From assembly GCF_000382125.1 (NCBI RefSeq), contig NZ_KB907547.1, positions 186,001-250,000 on the forward strand: DNA of 64,000 nt, read 5' to 3'. This DNA is from Eudoraea adriatica DSM 19308. GTDB lineage: Bacteria; Bacteroidota; Bacteroidia; Flavobacteriales; Flavobacteriaceae. Positions 41,910 to 51,261 of this stretch are shown here, piece by piece. A program made the position numbers and the translations under genes. The notes beneath the pieces were generated by a model that was given only the letters and a program-made list of their open reading frames with translations, had not been told where the DNA came from and ran no database searches. The stretch's first letter is position 1, and the number at the start of each line of letters is the position of its first letter.

Positions 41910-42953
41910 TTACTCCGCCTCGTAATCAAGAATTACACCTTCAGAAATCCATTTAGCCAGGGCCTGCCTATTATCGTAATCAAGAATGCGTCGCTGGTCC
42001 TTTTTATTTCGAATATTCCCAATTTCAATAAAAGTCATTGCAGGCAAGGTTTTCTTTACCAGGTATAAATTGCTCCTGTCTTCAAAAGTTCCCGAATAAC
42101 TTCGATTTGGCTGGTATTTTTTGTATTTATTTTTAAAAGTATTGTGAATACTTTCCGCTAGTTTTTTGCCTTTCTTGCTTTTCTCGTGGTAGTAGAAAAA
42201 AACATCAATATTTTGCCCTTTACTGCGGCTGTCAACATGGGTAACTACCAAACGCTGATGCTTGCCTTTATGCTTAACATATAATTTATTGACGGCATTT
42301 ACCCTTTGCTCCAGTCTGTCCTTTTGGTTCAACGGAATAGCCTGGTCCGGTATGACCAACTCGTCCTTATCCATTTCCAGAATTCGCTCATCTCGTATAC
42401 CATCATCAGGATCCCTCACTATAACATATACCAATGCGCCATGGGATAGTAATTCTCTGGCCAATCGCAAAGTAACATCATAAGCGTATTCATCCTCCGA
42501 AATAGACTTCCCGGCAGTTTGAGTCATTGCTCCCGGATCAGGGCCACCATGACCTGAAATTAAATAATAAACCGTTCCTTTTAAGCGCTCACTTTTACTA
42601 ATTACCTCAGCATATTTCTCGCCAAATATATCATAGGAATTAGTCTCAATCGAATTGTTTGATCCTTCCGTCTTAGTTTCCTCTTTAGCTTTTTTCAGGC
42701 TTTCTCCTACCCCTTCAGGAATTATATAAGACATTCCCTCGTATAAATGCATACTATCCCTGAGTCTTGGAAGATTCAAAGCAATGAAGTCATCATAGGT
42801 AATATAAGGATCAACACCCTGCTTGCGGAGCAAAGAATAAATCCCGTCCCCTTTTTGGGCAATTACCGTATTCAGAGAATCCTGGGCAATTAAGATAGCG
42901 AAGGGAAAACACAACAGAAGTACTAATAGGGATTTTATAGATTTCAAAAGCAC
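41910..42953 (-). CDS. N-acetylmuramoyl-L-alanine amidase with LysM-like region
   Basis: A 347-residue periplasmic peptidoglycan hydrolase. The signal peptide (SLLVLLLCFPFAILIAQ) is followed by a LysM-like segment (GDGIYSLLRKQGVDPYITY...YEGMSYIIP) and an Amidase_3 domain: SGHGGPDPGAMT with the first zinc His, EDEYAYDV with Glu, VVTHVDSRSK with the second His, and FIEIGNIRNKKD with the catalytic Glu. It cleaves the amide between muramic acid and the stem peptide during cell separation or wall turnover. It appears unrelated to the flanking glycosyltransferases. Confidence 0.9.
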   Translation of the reverse strand: MLLKSIKSLLVLLLCFPFAILIAQDSLNTVIAQKGDGIYSLLRKQGVDPYITYDDFIALNLPRLRDSMHLYEGMSYIIPEGVGESLKKAKEETKTEGSNNSIETNSYDIFGEKYAEVISKSERLKGTVYYLISGHGGPDPGAMTQTAGKSISEDEYAYDVTLRLARELLSHGALVYVIVRDPDDGIRDERILEMDKDELVIPDQAIPLNQKDRLEQRVNAVNKLYVKHKGKHQRLVVTHVDSRSKGQNIDVFFYYHEKSKKGKKLAESIHNTFKNKYKKYQPNRSYSGTFEDRSNLYLVKKTLPAMTFIEIGNIRNKKDQRRILDYDNRQALAKWISEGVILDYEAE

Positions 42954-43038
42954 AATAATCTTTTTTTACAAAGATTATCAAAAATGTTACCAAATTGCAA
43001 ATACTTCCGCTTAGGAAAAATTAAAAACAATTAGTTGG

Positions 43039-44040
43039 TCAATTGGTTTGATAGAATAATTTAATGATTTCTTCGGCAGGTTTATTTTGAGGTGTAAACC
43101 TGTTGTCCATTCCACCACCGGCCTTTTCGTGATTAATAAACCACTTCCAGACAAACCCCCCTGCAAACCATTCTTCCGCCCAAAATTCTTCAAAAATCGC
43201 TTTTTTAGCGTTTACCTGCGCCACCAGGTTTACCCCTTCTTCATTGCGATCAACAAGCCAGGGTTTTTTAGCGGTGTAATCCATACTTCTATATCCGAAT
43301 TCGGTAAAAAGCACAGGGCGTGAAGTCTTCTTTGCCAGGGCAGCTATATTCTCCTTCCAGGGCCTCCAACCCTCTTTTAATTGCTCTACACTTGGAGTTT
43401 TGGCATCAGATAACGGAAAATAAGCATCAATCCCAATATAGTCCAGGGATTCCCAAAAAGGAGTTCGCTTATATTCATCCCAGTTGGAAGCATATGTAAG
43501 TTTCCCTTTATATACCTTTCGGATTTTAACAATTAAATCTTTCCAATACTGTGGCCTGTTACTAACAAATTGCTCCAATTCTGTACCAATGCAAAGAATT
43601 TCGGCTTTGGTATCCTGGGCCAATTGGGCATAGGTAAGCAAAAATTTTTCATAGGATTCCTCCAGAATCTTCCAGTCTTCCTCTGTTTCCATCTTTAGGC
43701 CTCCGGTAAATGCCCCGCGCCATATCCAGATTTGCGGTTTTAGCATCACCTTTACTTTGTTTGCCCTCAGGAGTTCAATATATTGCCTGGCACCACCCTG
43801 GGTTTCGCCATACCACTGGCGATCTGTATCAAATATTATTTCCGGACTTTTAATATCCCGGATGAAACCAAAAGGCATTACAGCCGCATGATCCGCATGA
43901 ATCTTCAGAAAAGCATCTACATGCTCCTGCACCGCTTTATCCCTGGAAGCAACAAAACTTATTCCATTGATCTTATTAACCGATTGGCTGGAACAAGAAA
44001 TCTGGAGAAAGGCTAAAAGTAAAAACCCGTATCTTTTCAT
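43039..44040 (-). CDS. GH113-like glycoside hydrolase
   Basis: A 333-residue TIM-barrel protein with a short lipoprotein-like signal (GFLLLAFLQISCSS, Cys16). LCIGTELEQFV provides the acid/base Glu and VLFTEFGYRSMD the nucleophile Glu, while VMLKPQIWIWRGAFTGG is the sugar-binding strand found in GH113 beta-mannanases. The end GFVWKWFINHEKAGGGMDNRFTP is also typical. It probably acts on mannan-type or peptidoglycan-like glycans; fine specificity is not readable. It is 85 bases from the amidase gene on the same strand. Confidence 0.85.
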   Translation of the reverse strand: MKRYGFLLLAFLQISCSSQSVNKINGISFVASRDKAVQEHVDAFLKIHADHAAVMPFGFIRDIKSPEIIFDTDRQWYGETQGGARQYIELLRANKVKVMLKPQIWIWRGAFTGGLKMETEEDWKILEESYEKFLLTYAQLAQDTKAEILCIGTELEQFVSNRPQYWKDLIVKIRKVYKGKLTYASNWDEYKRTPFWESLDYIGIDAYFPLSDAKTPSVEQLKEGWRPWKENIAALAKKTSRPVLFTEFGYRSMDYTAKKPWLVDRNEEGVNLVAQVNAKKAIFEEFWAEEWFAGGFVWKWFINHEKAGGGMDNRFTPQNKPAEEIIKLFYQTN

Positions 44041-44156
44041 AATTGGTTTAAAAGGACATTTACAAAAATAAGGTAATAAAACTTGATATAATTTTAAAAT
44101 TGCTGTTAAGTAATTTTCTTTATATTCGACTTAATAGCTATCAACCTGTTAACAGT

Positions 44157-45503
44157 ATGGAAAATATTGTAATAATTGGGAATGGAGTCGCAGGGGTAAC
44201 TGCCGCCAGACATATCCGCAAGAACTCAAACAAGAGAATTATAATAATTTCAGCTGAAACAGACCATTTCTTTTCCAGAACAGCATTGATGTATGTTTAT
44301 ATGGGTCATATGAAATTTGAACATATTAAGCCCTATGAAGACTGGTTTTGGAAAAAAAACAGGATAGAACTATTAAGAGGTTTTGTTAGCAAGGTTGATT
44401 GTGATAAAAAAGAACTTCGGATTGAAGGTGCCCCGGTTCTGAAATACGACAAGTTAATTCTGGCTACCGGATCAAAACCCAACAAATTTGGTTGGCCAGG
44501 TCAGGATCTCCACGGGGTACAGGGTTTATATTCCAAACAAGACCTGGATCTATTAGAAATAAATGCCCCAAATAAAGAACTATGTAAGCGGGCTGTTATT
44601 GTCGGAGGCGGATTAATAGGAATTGAATTGGCCGAAATGTTAAGAAGCCGGGATATCCCTGTAACTTTTCTGGTACGTGAAAAAAGTTTTTGGGATGGTG
44701 TACTTCCGGATGGAGAATCGGGTATGATAAATGAACATATTCAGGACCATCATATAGACCTGCGTCTGGCAACGAATTTAAATGAAATCCTGGCTGATGA
44801 AAATGGCAGGGTAAAGGGAGTAATTACAGATAAAGAAGAAATCATTGAATGTCATATGGTAGGGTTAACACCTGGTGTTTCTCCCAATATTTCTTTTTTA
44901 GACGACTCAGGAATTGAGCTGGGAAAAGGCATTAAGGTAAACCGGTTTCTTGAAACGAATATCAAGGATATTTACGCTATAGGAGACTGCGCAGAACAAC
45001 GTGAACCTATTGGAAACCGCCGTCCTGTGGAAGCTGTTTGGTATACGGGCCGCATGATGGGAGAAACCGTAGCACAGACTATTTGCGGAAACAGGACCGA
45101 ATACAAACCCGGACACTGGTTTAATTCGGCAAAATTTCTGGATATAGAATACCAGACTTATGGTTGGGTCTTTAGTGCCAACGGCAAGAAAGCGTATGAA
45201 CAACATTTTCATTGGAGACATCCCTCTGAAAAAATATGTCTTACAATTGCTTTCCACAAAGAATCCGGAAAATTTCTTGGAATAAATACATTTGGTATTC
45301 GCATGCGCCATGAGATCTTTGATAGGTGGCTTAATGAAGAACGGGATGTTATGCATGTGATAAAATATCTTAAGGACGCCAATTTTGATCCTGAATTCTA
45401 CGCAGTATATGAAAATGAAATTGTGGCTAAATTCAATTTAGAATTTGGCACAGATCTTAAGCCGGAAAAGAAAAACTGGAAACGAATTTTTGCTGGCGGA
45501 TAA
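44157..45503 (+). CDS. NAD(P)/FAD-dependent oxidoreductase
   Basis: The ATG at 44157 gives 448 residues starting at the first dinucleotide fold, ENIVIIGNGVAGVTAARHI. A second one (AVIVGGGLIGIELAEML) and IYAIGDCAEQ (FAD-binding) make it a two-dinucleotide-domain flavoprotein of the nitrite-reductase/ferredoxin-reductase type. The C-terminal 110 residues hold an unusual domain rich in Trp/Tyr (YGWVFSANGKKAYEQHFHW). It lies 52 bases before a membrane polyferredoxin gene, and probably passes electrons between NAD(P)H and that protein. The final acceptor is unknown. Confidence 0.87.
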   Translation: MENIVIIGNGVAGVTAARHIRKNSNKRIIIISAETDHFFSRTALMYVYMGHMKFEHIKPYEDWFWKKNRIELLRGFVSKVDCDKKELRIEGAPVLKYDKLILATGSKPNKFGWPGQDLHGVQGLYSKQDLDLLEINAPNKELCKRAVIVGGGLIGIELAEMLRSRDIPVTFLVREKSFWDGVLPDGESGMINEHIQDHHIDLRLATNLNEILADENGRVKGVITDKEEIIECHMVGLTPGVSPNISFLDDSGIELGKGIKVNRFLETNIKDIYAIGDCAEQREPIGNRRPVEAVWYTGRMMGETVAQTICGNRTEYKPGHWFNSAKFLDIEYQTYGWVFSANGKKAYEQHFHWRHPSEKICLTIAFHKESGKFLGINTFGIRMRHEIFDRWLNEERDVMHVIKYLKDANFDPEFYAVYENEIVAKFNLEFGTDLKPEKKNWKRIFAGG

Positions 45504-45555
45504 TCAGGCAACTCTTAAATGTGGTCTAAAAAACTTTCTAATACTCAAATAATAT

Positions 45556-47142
45556 ATGAGCACTCTTGATAAAAGTATGGAACTGGCAGGACAACCTCCG
45601 GTAGCTTTGAGCCGATTTCAAAAAATGGCTGTAATCCTTGGATTATCGGGTCTCTTCATAATACTCCTCGCCGCTTTTAATGCAAACTTCCCCAATAAAG
45701 CAATGTGGCTGATCATTTCTCTCACAGCTATGTTTATTGGAGTATTTTGGTTTACAAAAGAGGCATATGATAAAAAACTCAAGGGCATAAAAAATGATGG
45801 CGTTTGGTTTAAATCCATATCCTCTAAAGGGTTATGGGGCTGGATAACCGGAATAACACTTACCGGATTTTACATCGTCCTTTATTTCTTCCCTGAATTC
45901 CTGGGCTTAGTGAAGAATGGTGCAAATACGGGTATCATTGCATTTTTTGATCCATTAAGCCAACTATTGAGCGGAAATCCCGCCAGCCAATGGTTCGTCT
46001 ACGGCACACTTTATACCGTTGCTATTCTGGCTTTCGGCATTAAATTTATTTCGAAATACAGGCATAACAGATACGAGATCATTCGTACCATAAGTGTTAT
46101 GTTTTTTCAGCTGGCATTTGCATTTATGATTCCCGAAATAATGGCCAGGTTAAATGGAAAGCTCCCCTATTATGACCTGAAGAATATATGGCCTTTAAAC
46201 TATTACAATTTTGAAAGATATCGTATTAATGCATTTATAGATTCCGGGGATGTAGGTATGGCAATGCTCTTTTTCGGCATATTGTCCGTTTTTGTAATCT
46301 CCCCTATCCTAACCTATAAATATGGCAAGCGTTGGTATTGTTCCTGGGTTTGTGGTTGCGGAGGATTGGCAGAAACGGCCGGGGACTCCTTCAGACAGCT
46401 AAGCGATAAAAGCTTATCTGCCTGGAAAGTAGAGCGCTGGGTTGTTCACAGTGTTGTGGTATTTGTTACCCTCATGACAACGGCCGTAATTTATTCTTAT
46501 CTGGGTAACGACACCAGCAAGTATTGGTTGACAAAAAATACTTTCCTGATTGGTGTAGCCTTCTTATTAACCATGATTTTTGTCCTTGCCATGGTATTCA
46601 AAAGAGAGCAGTTTCAAAAAGATGCCCGATATGGTGCAATAGGATATTTCGCGATTATCATGGCCTTAATTGGTTTTCACTTTCTTAGTGGAGAGGGCAA
46701 TGTATTCCTTTTCAAATCGGAAACCTTAAGAAAATCATACGGATTTCTTATTGGCAGTATATTTTCGGGGGTTATAGGCACAGGGTTCTATCCTATTTTC
46801 GGCAACAGGGTTTGGTGTCGTTTTGGTTGCCCAATGGCCGCGATTTTAGGATTTCAACAGCGTTTGTTTTCAAAGTTCAGAATAACAACCAACGGGGGTC
46901 AATGTATATCATGCGGCAATTGCTCCACCTATTGTGAAATGGGAATTGATGTGCGCGCCTATGCCCAGAAAGGGGAAAACATAGTTCGTTCTAGCTGTGT
47001 AGGTTGTGGCATATGCTCTGCGGTCTGTCCCAGAGGTGTTTTAAAACTTGAGAATGGCCCCTTAAAAGGACGTATCGATGGTAATGAGATCTTATTGGGA
47101 AATGATGTGGATCTAATGACCCTGGTCAATCAAAATAAATAA
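45556..47142 (+). CDS. Membrane-bound 4Fe-4S polyferredoxin, NapH/CcoG-like
   Basis: A 528-residue inner-membrane protein with about ten helices. YCSWVCGCGGLAE (C-x3-C-x-C) and WCRFGCPMAAILGF (C-x3-CP) are the NapH/NosR/CcoG-type cysteine motifs. The C-terminal domain has two 4Fe-4S sets: CISCGNCSTYCEMG and CVGCGICSAVCPRG. It could move electrons from the adjacent flavoprotein to or from the quinone pool or a periplasmic partner. A role in arsenosugar or membrane-lipid chemistry is suggested only by position. Confidence 0.85.
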   Translation: MSTLDKSMELAGQPPVALSRFQKMAVILGLSGLFIILLAAFNANFPNKAMWLIISLTAMFIGVFWFTKEAYDKKLKGIKNDGVWFKSISSKGLWGWITGITLTGFYIVLYFFPEFLGLVKNGANTGIIAFFDPLSQLLSGNPASQWFVYGTLYTVAILAFGIKFISKYRHNRYEIIRTISVMFFQLAFAFMIPEIMARLNGKLPYYDLKNIWPLNYYNFERYRINAFIDSGDVGMAMLFFGILSVFVISPILTYKYGKRWYCSWVCGCGGLAETAGDSFRQLSDKSLSAWKVERWVVHSVVVFVTLMTTAVIYSYLGNDTSKYWLTKNTFLIGVAFLLTMIFVLAMVFKREQFQKDARYGAIGYFAIIMALIGFHFLSGEGNVFLFKSETLRKSYGFLIGSIFSGVIGTGFYPIFGNRVWCRFGCPMAAILGFQQRLFSKFRITTNGGQCISCGNCSTYCEMGIDVRAYAQKGENIVRSSCVGCGICSAVCPRGVLKLENGPLKGRIDGNEILLGNDVDLMTLVNQNK

Positions 47143-47263
47143 TACTGGATTTCAACTACGTCGCATCAGTATCTAAATTCCATTGCTTCTGGCTGCCGTA
47201 TTTTCCGGACTTCCCCGCCACGGCGAAGTATCATCCGATTAAAAAGAATTATTTGATATATCA

Positions 47264-47290
47264 TTGGTGACTTAAATAATGATATTTTTG
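47264..47290 (+). promoter_or_regulatory. Promoter before the glycosyltransferase trio
   Basis: TTG (47264-47266) is followed after 16 bases by TATTTTTG (47283-47290), a good -7 element. The rest of the 236-base gap 47143-47378 has no gene I can support. Confidence 0.45.
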
Positions 47291-47378
47291 CACCGCAAAG
47301 GCAAAAAAAGTAAACGGTTTATCAAGAAATGTCCAAAAAATTAAGACACGTGGAGATCAACATATCATTCTGGAGCAT

Positions 47379-48068
47379 ATGAAGGACATTAATGTCATAA
47401 TTCCGGCATATAATGAAGCAAATTCCATTGCAAAGGTCATTCAGGAAATTCCAACTACAGTTTCCGAAATAATTGTTGTAAATAATAATTCAACCGACGA
47501 CACTGCTATGAACGCAAACAGAGCAGGGGCTACCGTATTAAATGAACCAAGAAAAGGCTATGGTTATGCATGCCTTTGTGGAATGGATTATATAGCAAAG
47601 AAGTCCAGGAAGCCAGATATTATCGTATTTATCGATGGAGACTATTCAGATTACCCTGAAGAGTTGAATAAAATTGTAAAACCTATTCTGGATGATGATA
47701 TGGATTTGGTGATTGGGGCAAGAACAAAGGCCTTGCGAGAGGAAGGCTCAATGACCCCTCATCAGATTTTTGGTAATAGACTGGCCACATTTTTAATGAA
47801 GATATTTTTTGGGTCAACATTTACGGATTTAGGGCCTTTTAGAGCAATAAAGTACGAGAAGCTTCTGGAGATGCAAATGGAAGATAAAACCTACGGGTGG
47901 ACCATTGAAATGCAGCTGAAAGCACTCAAAAAGAAAATGGCATATGTCGAAATACCAGTGCGTTACAAGAAAAGAATTGGTGTGTCCAAGGTGTCAGGTA
48001 CAGTAAAAGGTAGTATCTTTGCAGGATTAAAAATATTGGGTTGGATTTTTAAATATAGTTTAAGATAA
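47379..48068 (+). CDS. DPM1-like family-2 glycosyltransferase
   Basis: A 229-residue cytosolic GT2. VIIPAYNEANSIAKVI, IIVVNNNSTDDTA and VFIDGDYSDYPEEL (DxD) are the nucleotide-sugar and metal motifs; TDLGPFRAIKYEKLLEM and RIGVSKVSGTVKGS are typical of dolichyl/polyprenyl-phosphate sugar transferases. It lacks C-terminal membrane helices. It probably makes a polyprenyl-phosphate sugar donor for the GT-C enzyme two genes on. It ends two bases before the next gene. Confidence 0.88.
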   Translation: MKDINVIIPAYNEANSIAKVIQEIPTTVSEIIVVNNNSTDDTAMNANRAGATVLNEPRKGYGYACLCGMDYIAKKSRKPDIIVFIDGDYSDYPEELNKIVKPILDDDMDLVIGARTKALREEGSMTPHQIFGNRLATFLMKIFFGSTFTDLGPFRAIKYEKLLEMQMEDKTYGWTIEMQLKALKKKMAYVEIPVRYKKRIGVSKVSGTVKGSIFAGLKILGWIFKYSLR

Positions 48069-48069
48069 T

Positions 48070-49554
48070 ATGGGACTAACAATTGCTTACATCATTATAG
48101 GGATTTACAGCACGGCGCTCCTACTGATCTTTTTTTACAGTCTGGCACAATTAAACCTTCTGGTTAATTATTTAGGCAACAAAAAGATTAATGAGGTTGC
48201 TCCAAAATATAATTTGCTGGACCCAAAGGAGATCCCGTTTGTAACTATTCAGCTGCCCATCTATAATGAAGAATACGTCGTAGAGCGATTGCTGGAAAAT
48301 ATCTCAAAAATAGAATATCCGAAAAGCAAACTGGAAATTCAGGTACTGGACGATTCGACGGATAAGTCTGTTGAAGAAACAGCGACAAGAATAAAAGCCT
48401 TGCAGGAAACAGGATTAGACATACAGCATATCCGAAGAGAAAACAGAACAGGCTATAAAGCCGGGGCACTCAAAGAAGGGCTGAAAATAGCAAAAGGTGA
48501 TTTTATCGCTATTTTTGATGCCGATTTTCTTCCTGATAGCGATTGGTTGAAAAAAACGGTTATTTATTTTAAAGACAGGGAAATAGGTGTAGTTCAAACC
48601 AGATGGGGACATATTAACCGTGACTATTCCACACTTACTAAAATTCAGGCTTTTGCACTCGATGCTCATTTCACTCTTGAACAGGTTGGAAGAAATGCCA
48701 AAGGCCACTTTATAAACTTTAACGGCACTGCAGGCATCTGGAGAAAAGAATGTATCCTTGATGCAGGAAACTGGGAAGGTGATACCTTAACGGAAGATCT
48801 GGACCTTAGTTACAGAGCCCAGTTAAAAAACTGGAAATTTAAATATCTTGAAGATGTTGAAACACCGGCGGAACTTCCTGTAGTAATCAGTGCTGCCAGA
48901 TCTCAGCAATTCCGATGGAATAAAGGAGGTGCAGAAAACTTCAGGAAAACGGTTTGGAGTGTAATTACTTCTAAAAATATTTCATTCAAAACCAAATTTC
49001 ACGGAGTAATGCACTTATTAAACAGCTCCATGTTCCTTTGTGTTTTTATAGTGGCTATGTTGAGTATTCCTATGCTTTACATAAAAAATAGTTATGGCCA
49101 TTTAGGCTGGATATTTGAGGTGACAAGCTTTTTCATTTTAAGTACTGTAATCTTATTCATTTGCTATTGGTTCACTTATAAAAGTATTCAGGGGAGTAGT
49201 TTTGACAATTTTGTAGATTATATAAAACTATTCTTTACATTTTTCTCTGTAGCCCTTGGTTTCTCTTTGCATAATACCGTTGCCGTTCTTGAAGGCCATA
49301 TGGGAAAAAGAAGTGAATTTGTGCGTACCCCAAAATTCAATATCAACAACCTCACAGATAGCTGGAAGGGTAATAAATACCTGGCCAAAAAGATATCTCC
49401 TAATATGATACTTGAATTCGGCCTTATGATCTATTTCCTTTTTGGAATGTACAGTGCTATTCCACTAAATGATTTTGGTTTGTTCCCTTTTCATTTTATG
49501 TTGTTCCTGGGGTTTGGTTTTGTTGCTTTTAAATCTCTGACTGCTAAAGCCTGA
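48070..49554 (+). CDS. Processive-type membrane glycosyltransferase (cellulose-synthase-like)
   Basis: A 494-residue GT2 with one N-terminal helix and about four C-terminal ones. FVTIQLPIYNEEYVVERLL, QVLDDSTD, FDADFLP (DxD), TEDLDLSYR (TED) and QQFRWNKGGAE (QxxRW) make the catalytic set of BcsA/ceramide-glucosyltransferase-like enzymes. Flavobacterial members are often called cellulose synthase family without proof. It is likely to add sugars to a lipid or polymer at the membrane. The gene follows the DPM1-like gene directly. Confidence 0.88.
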   Translation: MGLTIAYIIIGIYSTALLLIFFYSLAQLNLLVNYLGNKKINEVAPKYNLLDPKEIPFVTIQLPIYNEEYVVERLLENISKIEYPKSKLEIQVLDDSTDKSVEETATRIKALQETGLDIQHIRRENRTGYKAGALKEGLKIAKGDFIAIFDADFLPDSDWLKKTVIYFKDREIGVVQTRWGHINRDYSTLTKIQAFALDAHFTLEQVGRNAKGHFINFNGTAGIWRKECILDAGNWEGDTLTEDLDLSYRAQLKNWKFKYLEDVETPAELPVVISAARSQQFRWNKGGAENFRKTVWSVITSKNISFKTKFHGVMHLLNSSMFLCVFIVAMLSIPMLYIKNSYGHLGWIFEVTSFFILSTVILFICYWFTYKSIQGSSFDNFVDYIKLFFTFFSVALGFSLHNTVAVLEGHMGKRSEFVRTPKFNINNLTDSWKGNKYLAKKISPNMILEFGLMIYFLFGMYSAIPLNDFGLFPFHFMLFLGFGFVAFKSLTAKA

Positions 49555-49690
49555 CACTTCAATGTTTTAGCCGAATTCCCTGATGTTCTAAAGTCTCCCG
49601 GGTTATTTTACCAACCTTTTGGAATGCGTTTTTAGTACTTGAAAATTGTCTTTTTTTGTGTACTTTGTAAAGACCAAACTTTAAAGACCA

Positions 49691-51052
49691 ATGGCGTCAA
49701 GGATTTCTTCTTTTTGGAATCTTCATAAGTTCTCAATACTATTGGTATTAGCAAGTCTATTGTTCTATACCAGCTTTGCATACGAGCTCGTAAGAACAGA
49801 CTTCATAAAGCTTATAAGCCTTTTTTTTGCGCTCTTTTTTCTCACATTCAAGTTAATTCAATTTGAAAAATGGAATTTTAGTTTTCTTCTGATTTCGGGT
49901 ATTCTTTTTCGTTTGATTTTTTTGATGGTAGAACCAAACTTATCTCAGGACTTCTATAGGTTTATCTGGGATGGTGAATTAGTGCTATCTGGTATGAATC
50001 CATATTTACAGACACCTGATGCAATTATGGAAAACGGCCAGATACTTTTGGCTAATGCATCTGAACTGCACAACGGCATGGGCTCATTAAGCGCCAGGAA
50101 TTTTAGTAATTACCCGCCCTTAAATCAGTTACTATTTGCAATCTCTGCCTTTTTGGGAGGTAAGAGTATTATGGGGTCCTTAATTGCCATGAGATCTATT
50201 ATTATAATGGCTGATATAGGAATATACTATTTTGGGAAGAAATTACTCCGCCACTTAAACAGATCGCCACATCTTATTTTTTGGTACTTTTTAAATCCCC
50301 TTGTAATAATAGAACTTACAGGAAATCTTCATTTCGAAGGAGTGATGCTCTTTTTCTTTGTTTGGGGGCTCTGCTTTCTCACAACAAATAAAAGCCTGTT
50401 TGCAGCCATTGTATTTGCATGTTCCATTTCGGTAAAACTTGTACCCTTAATGTTCCTGCCTTTATTTATTTCCTACTTCGGGTTCAGGAAAAGTATAAAG
50501 TTCTATTCGGCATTGGGATTAATAACTTTATTGGGTATTCTGCCATTTTATTCACCCGAACTCTTTAGCAATTATACGAATACTGTTGGCCTGTGGTTTT
50601 CTAATTTTGAATTTAATGCAGGTCTCTATAACATTATTAAACAGATTGCTATAAATTTTGATGTGAAACCCTGGGAGATAATAAAAACCTATGGGAAATT
50701 GATTCCTTTTATAATAATTGGTTTTGTTTTAGCACTTACTTTTCTAAGGGATAACAAAAAATTGTCCGTCCTCATAAGTTCAATGTTATGGACACTGGCA
50801 CTTTATTACTTTCTTTCTTCTACAGTGCACCCATGGTATATAATTTTTTTGGTGGGATTGACTGTTTTTACAGATTATCGATTCCCCCTTGCCTGGTCAC
50901 TGGCAATCATTTTAAGTTATTCCGCTTATGCGAATCCTGAATTTAAAGAGAATCCTGGCTTTCTATTAATTGAATATTTAATAGTTTTTGGGTTTATGGC
51001 TTACGAAATATATAAACTGAAAGGTAAAAAATTGCTAATTCGTAAAAATTAG
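49691..51052 (+). CDS. GT-C polyprenyl-phosphate-sugar mannosyltransferase-like protein
   Basis: A 453-residue polytopic protein with about eleven helices. The first outer loop has SQDFYRFIWDGELVLSGMNP with the D-x-x-R/Y-W-D acidic pattern of GT-C transferases that use polyprenyl-phosphate sugars, and HPWYIIF near the end is another family mark. It may use the product of the DPM1-like enzyme at 47379. The acceptor is unknown. A -7-like TACTTTG lies about 40 bases before the start. Confidence 0.8.
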   Translation: MASRISSFWNLHKFSILLVLASLLFYTSFAYELVRTDFIKLISLFFALFFLTFKLIQFEKWNFSFLLISGILFRLIFLMVEPNLSQDFYRFIWDGELVLSGMNPYLQTPDAIMENGQILLANASELHNGMGSLSARNFSNYPPLNQLLFAISAFLGGKSIMGSLIAMRSIIIMADIGIYYFGKKLLRHLNRSPHLIFWYFLNPLVIIELTGNLHFEGVMLFFFVWGLCFLTTNKSLFAAIVFACSISVKLVPLMFLPLFISYFGFRKSIKFYSALGLITLLGILPFYSPELFSNYTNTVGLWFSNFEFNAGLYNIIKQIAINFDVKPWEIIKTYGKLIPFIIIGFVLALTFLRDNKKLSVLISSMLWTLALYYFLSSTVHPWYIIFLVGLTVFTDYRFPLAWSLAIILSYSAYANPEFKENPGFLLIEYLIVFGFMAYEIYKLKGKKLLIRKN

Positions 51053-51083
51053 AGGGCAAATTATGATAGTTCAATTTAATTTG

Positions 51084-51091
51084 TACATTTG
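51084..51091 (+). promoter_or_regulatory. -7 promoter element for the arginine operon leader
   Basis: TACATTTG fits TAnnTTTG. Transcription would start near 51098, so the leader ORF at 51099 would be leaderless or nearly so. No clear TTTG lies at the right distance upstream. Confidence 0.4.
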
Positions 51092-51098
51092 ATCTGCA

Positions 51099-51176
51099 AT
51101 GGAAAAATGCGCAAACATAACTATACCAACCTGGAATTTTGTTCCGGCATCCACCTTTGTACGTCCTCGCCCGTAA
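51099..51176 (+). CDS. Candidate arginine leader peptide
   Basis: ATG to TAA encodes 25 residues ending NFVPASTFVRPRP. Two of the last four sense codons are arginine (CGT, CGC). It is the only open frame in the 209-base gap before the nine-gene arginine operon and begins beside a promoter element. Two mutually exclusive hairpins follow its stop (51182-51215). This is the layout of ribosome-mediated attenuation, but only the pattern supports it. Confidence 0.5.
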   Translation: MEKCANITIPTWNFVPASTFVRPRP

Positions 51177-51181
51177 GGGTG

Positions 51182-51215
51182 TATTTCTTTCTTGGAAATA
51201 GGTGAGTCCATTTCC
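51182..51215 (+). promoter_or_regulatory. Alternative hairpins downstream of the leader peptide
   Basis: TATTTC (51182-51187) can pair with GAAATA (51195-51200), while GGAAAT (51194-51199) can pair with ATTTCC (51210-51215). The shared GGAAAT makes the two structures exclusive. A T run follows at about 51233-51239. Confidence 0.4.
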
Positions 51216-51261
51216 GCACAATCAAATCAACTGTTTTTTACACCTATAAATAAAGCTAGCA

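Noticed and set aside
47143-47260. Start-less open stretch reading CFWLPYFPDFPATAKYH on the plus strand
   Set aside because: It lacks a start codon and any family resemblance; probably chance coding in a slightly G+C-richer gap.
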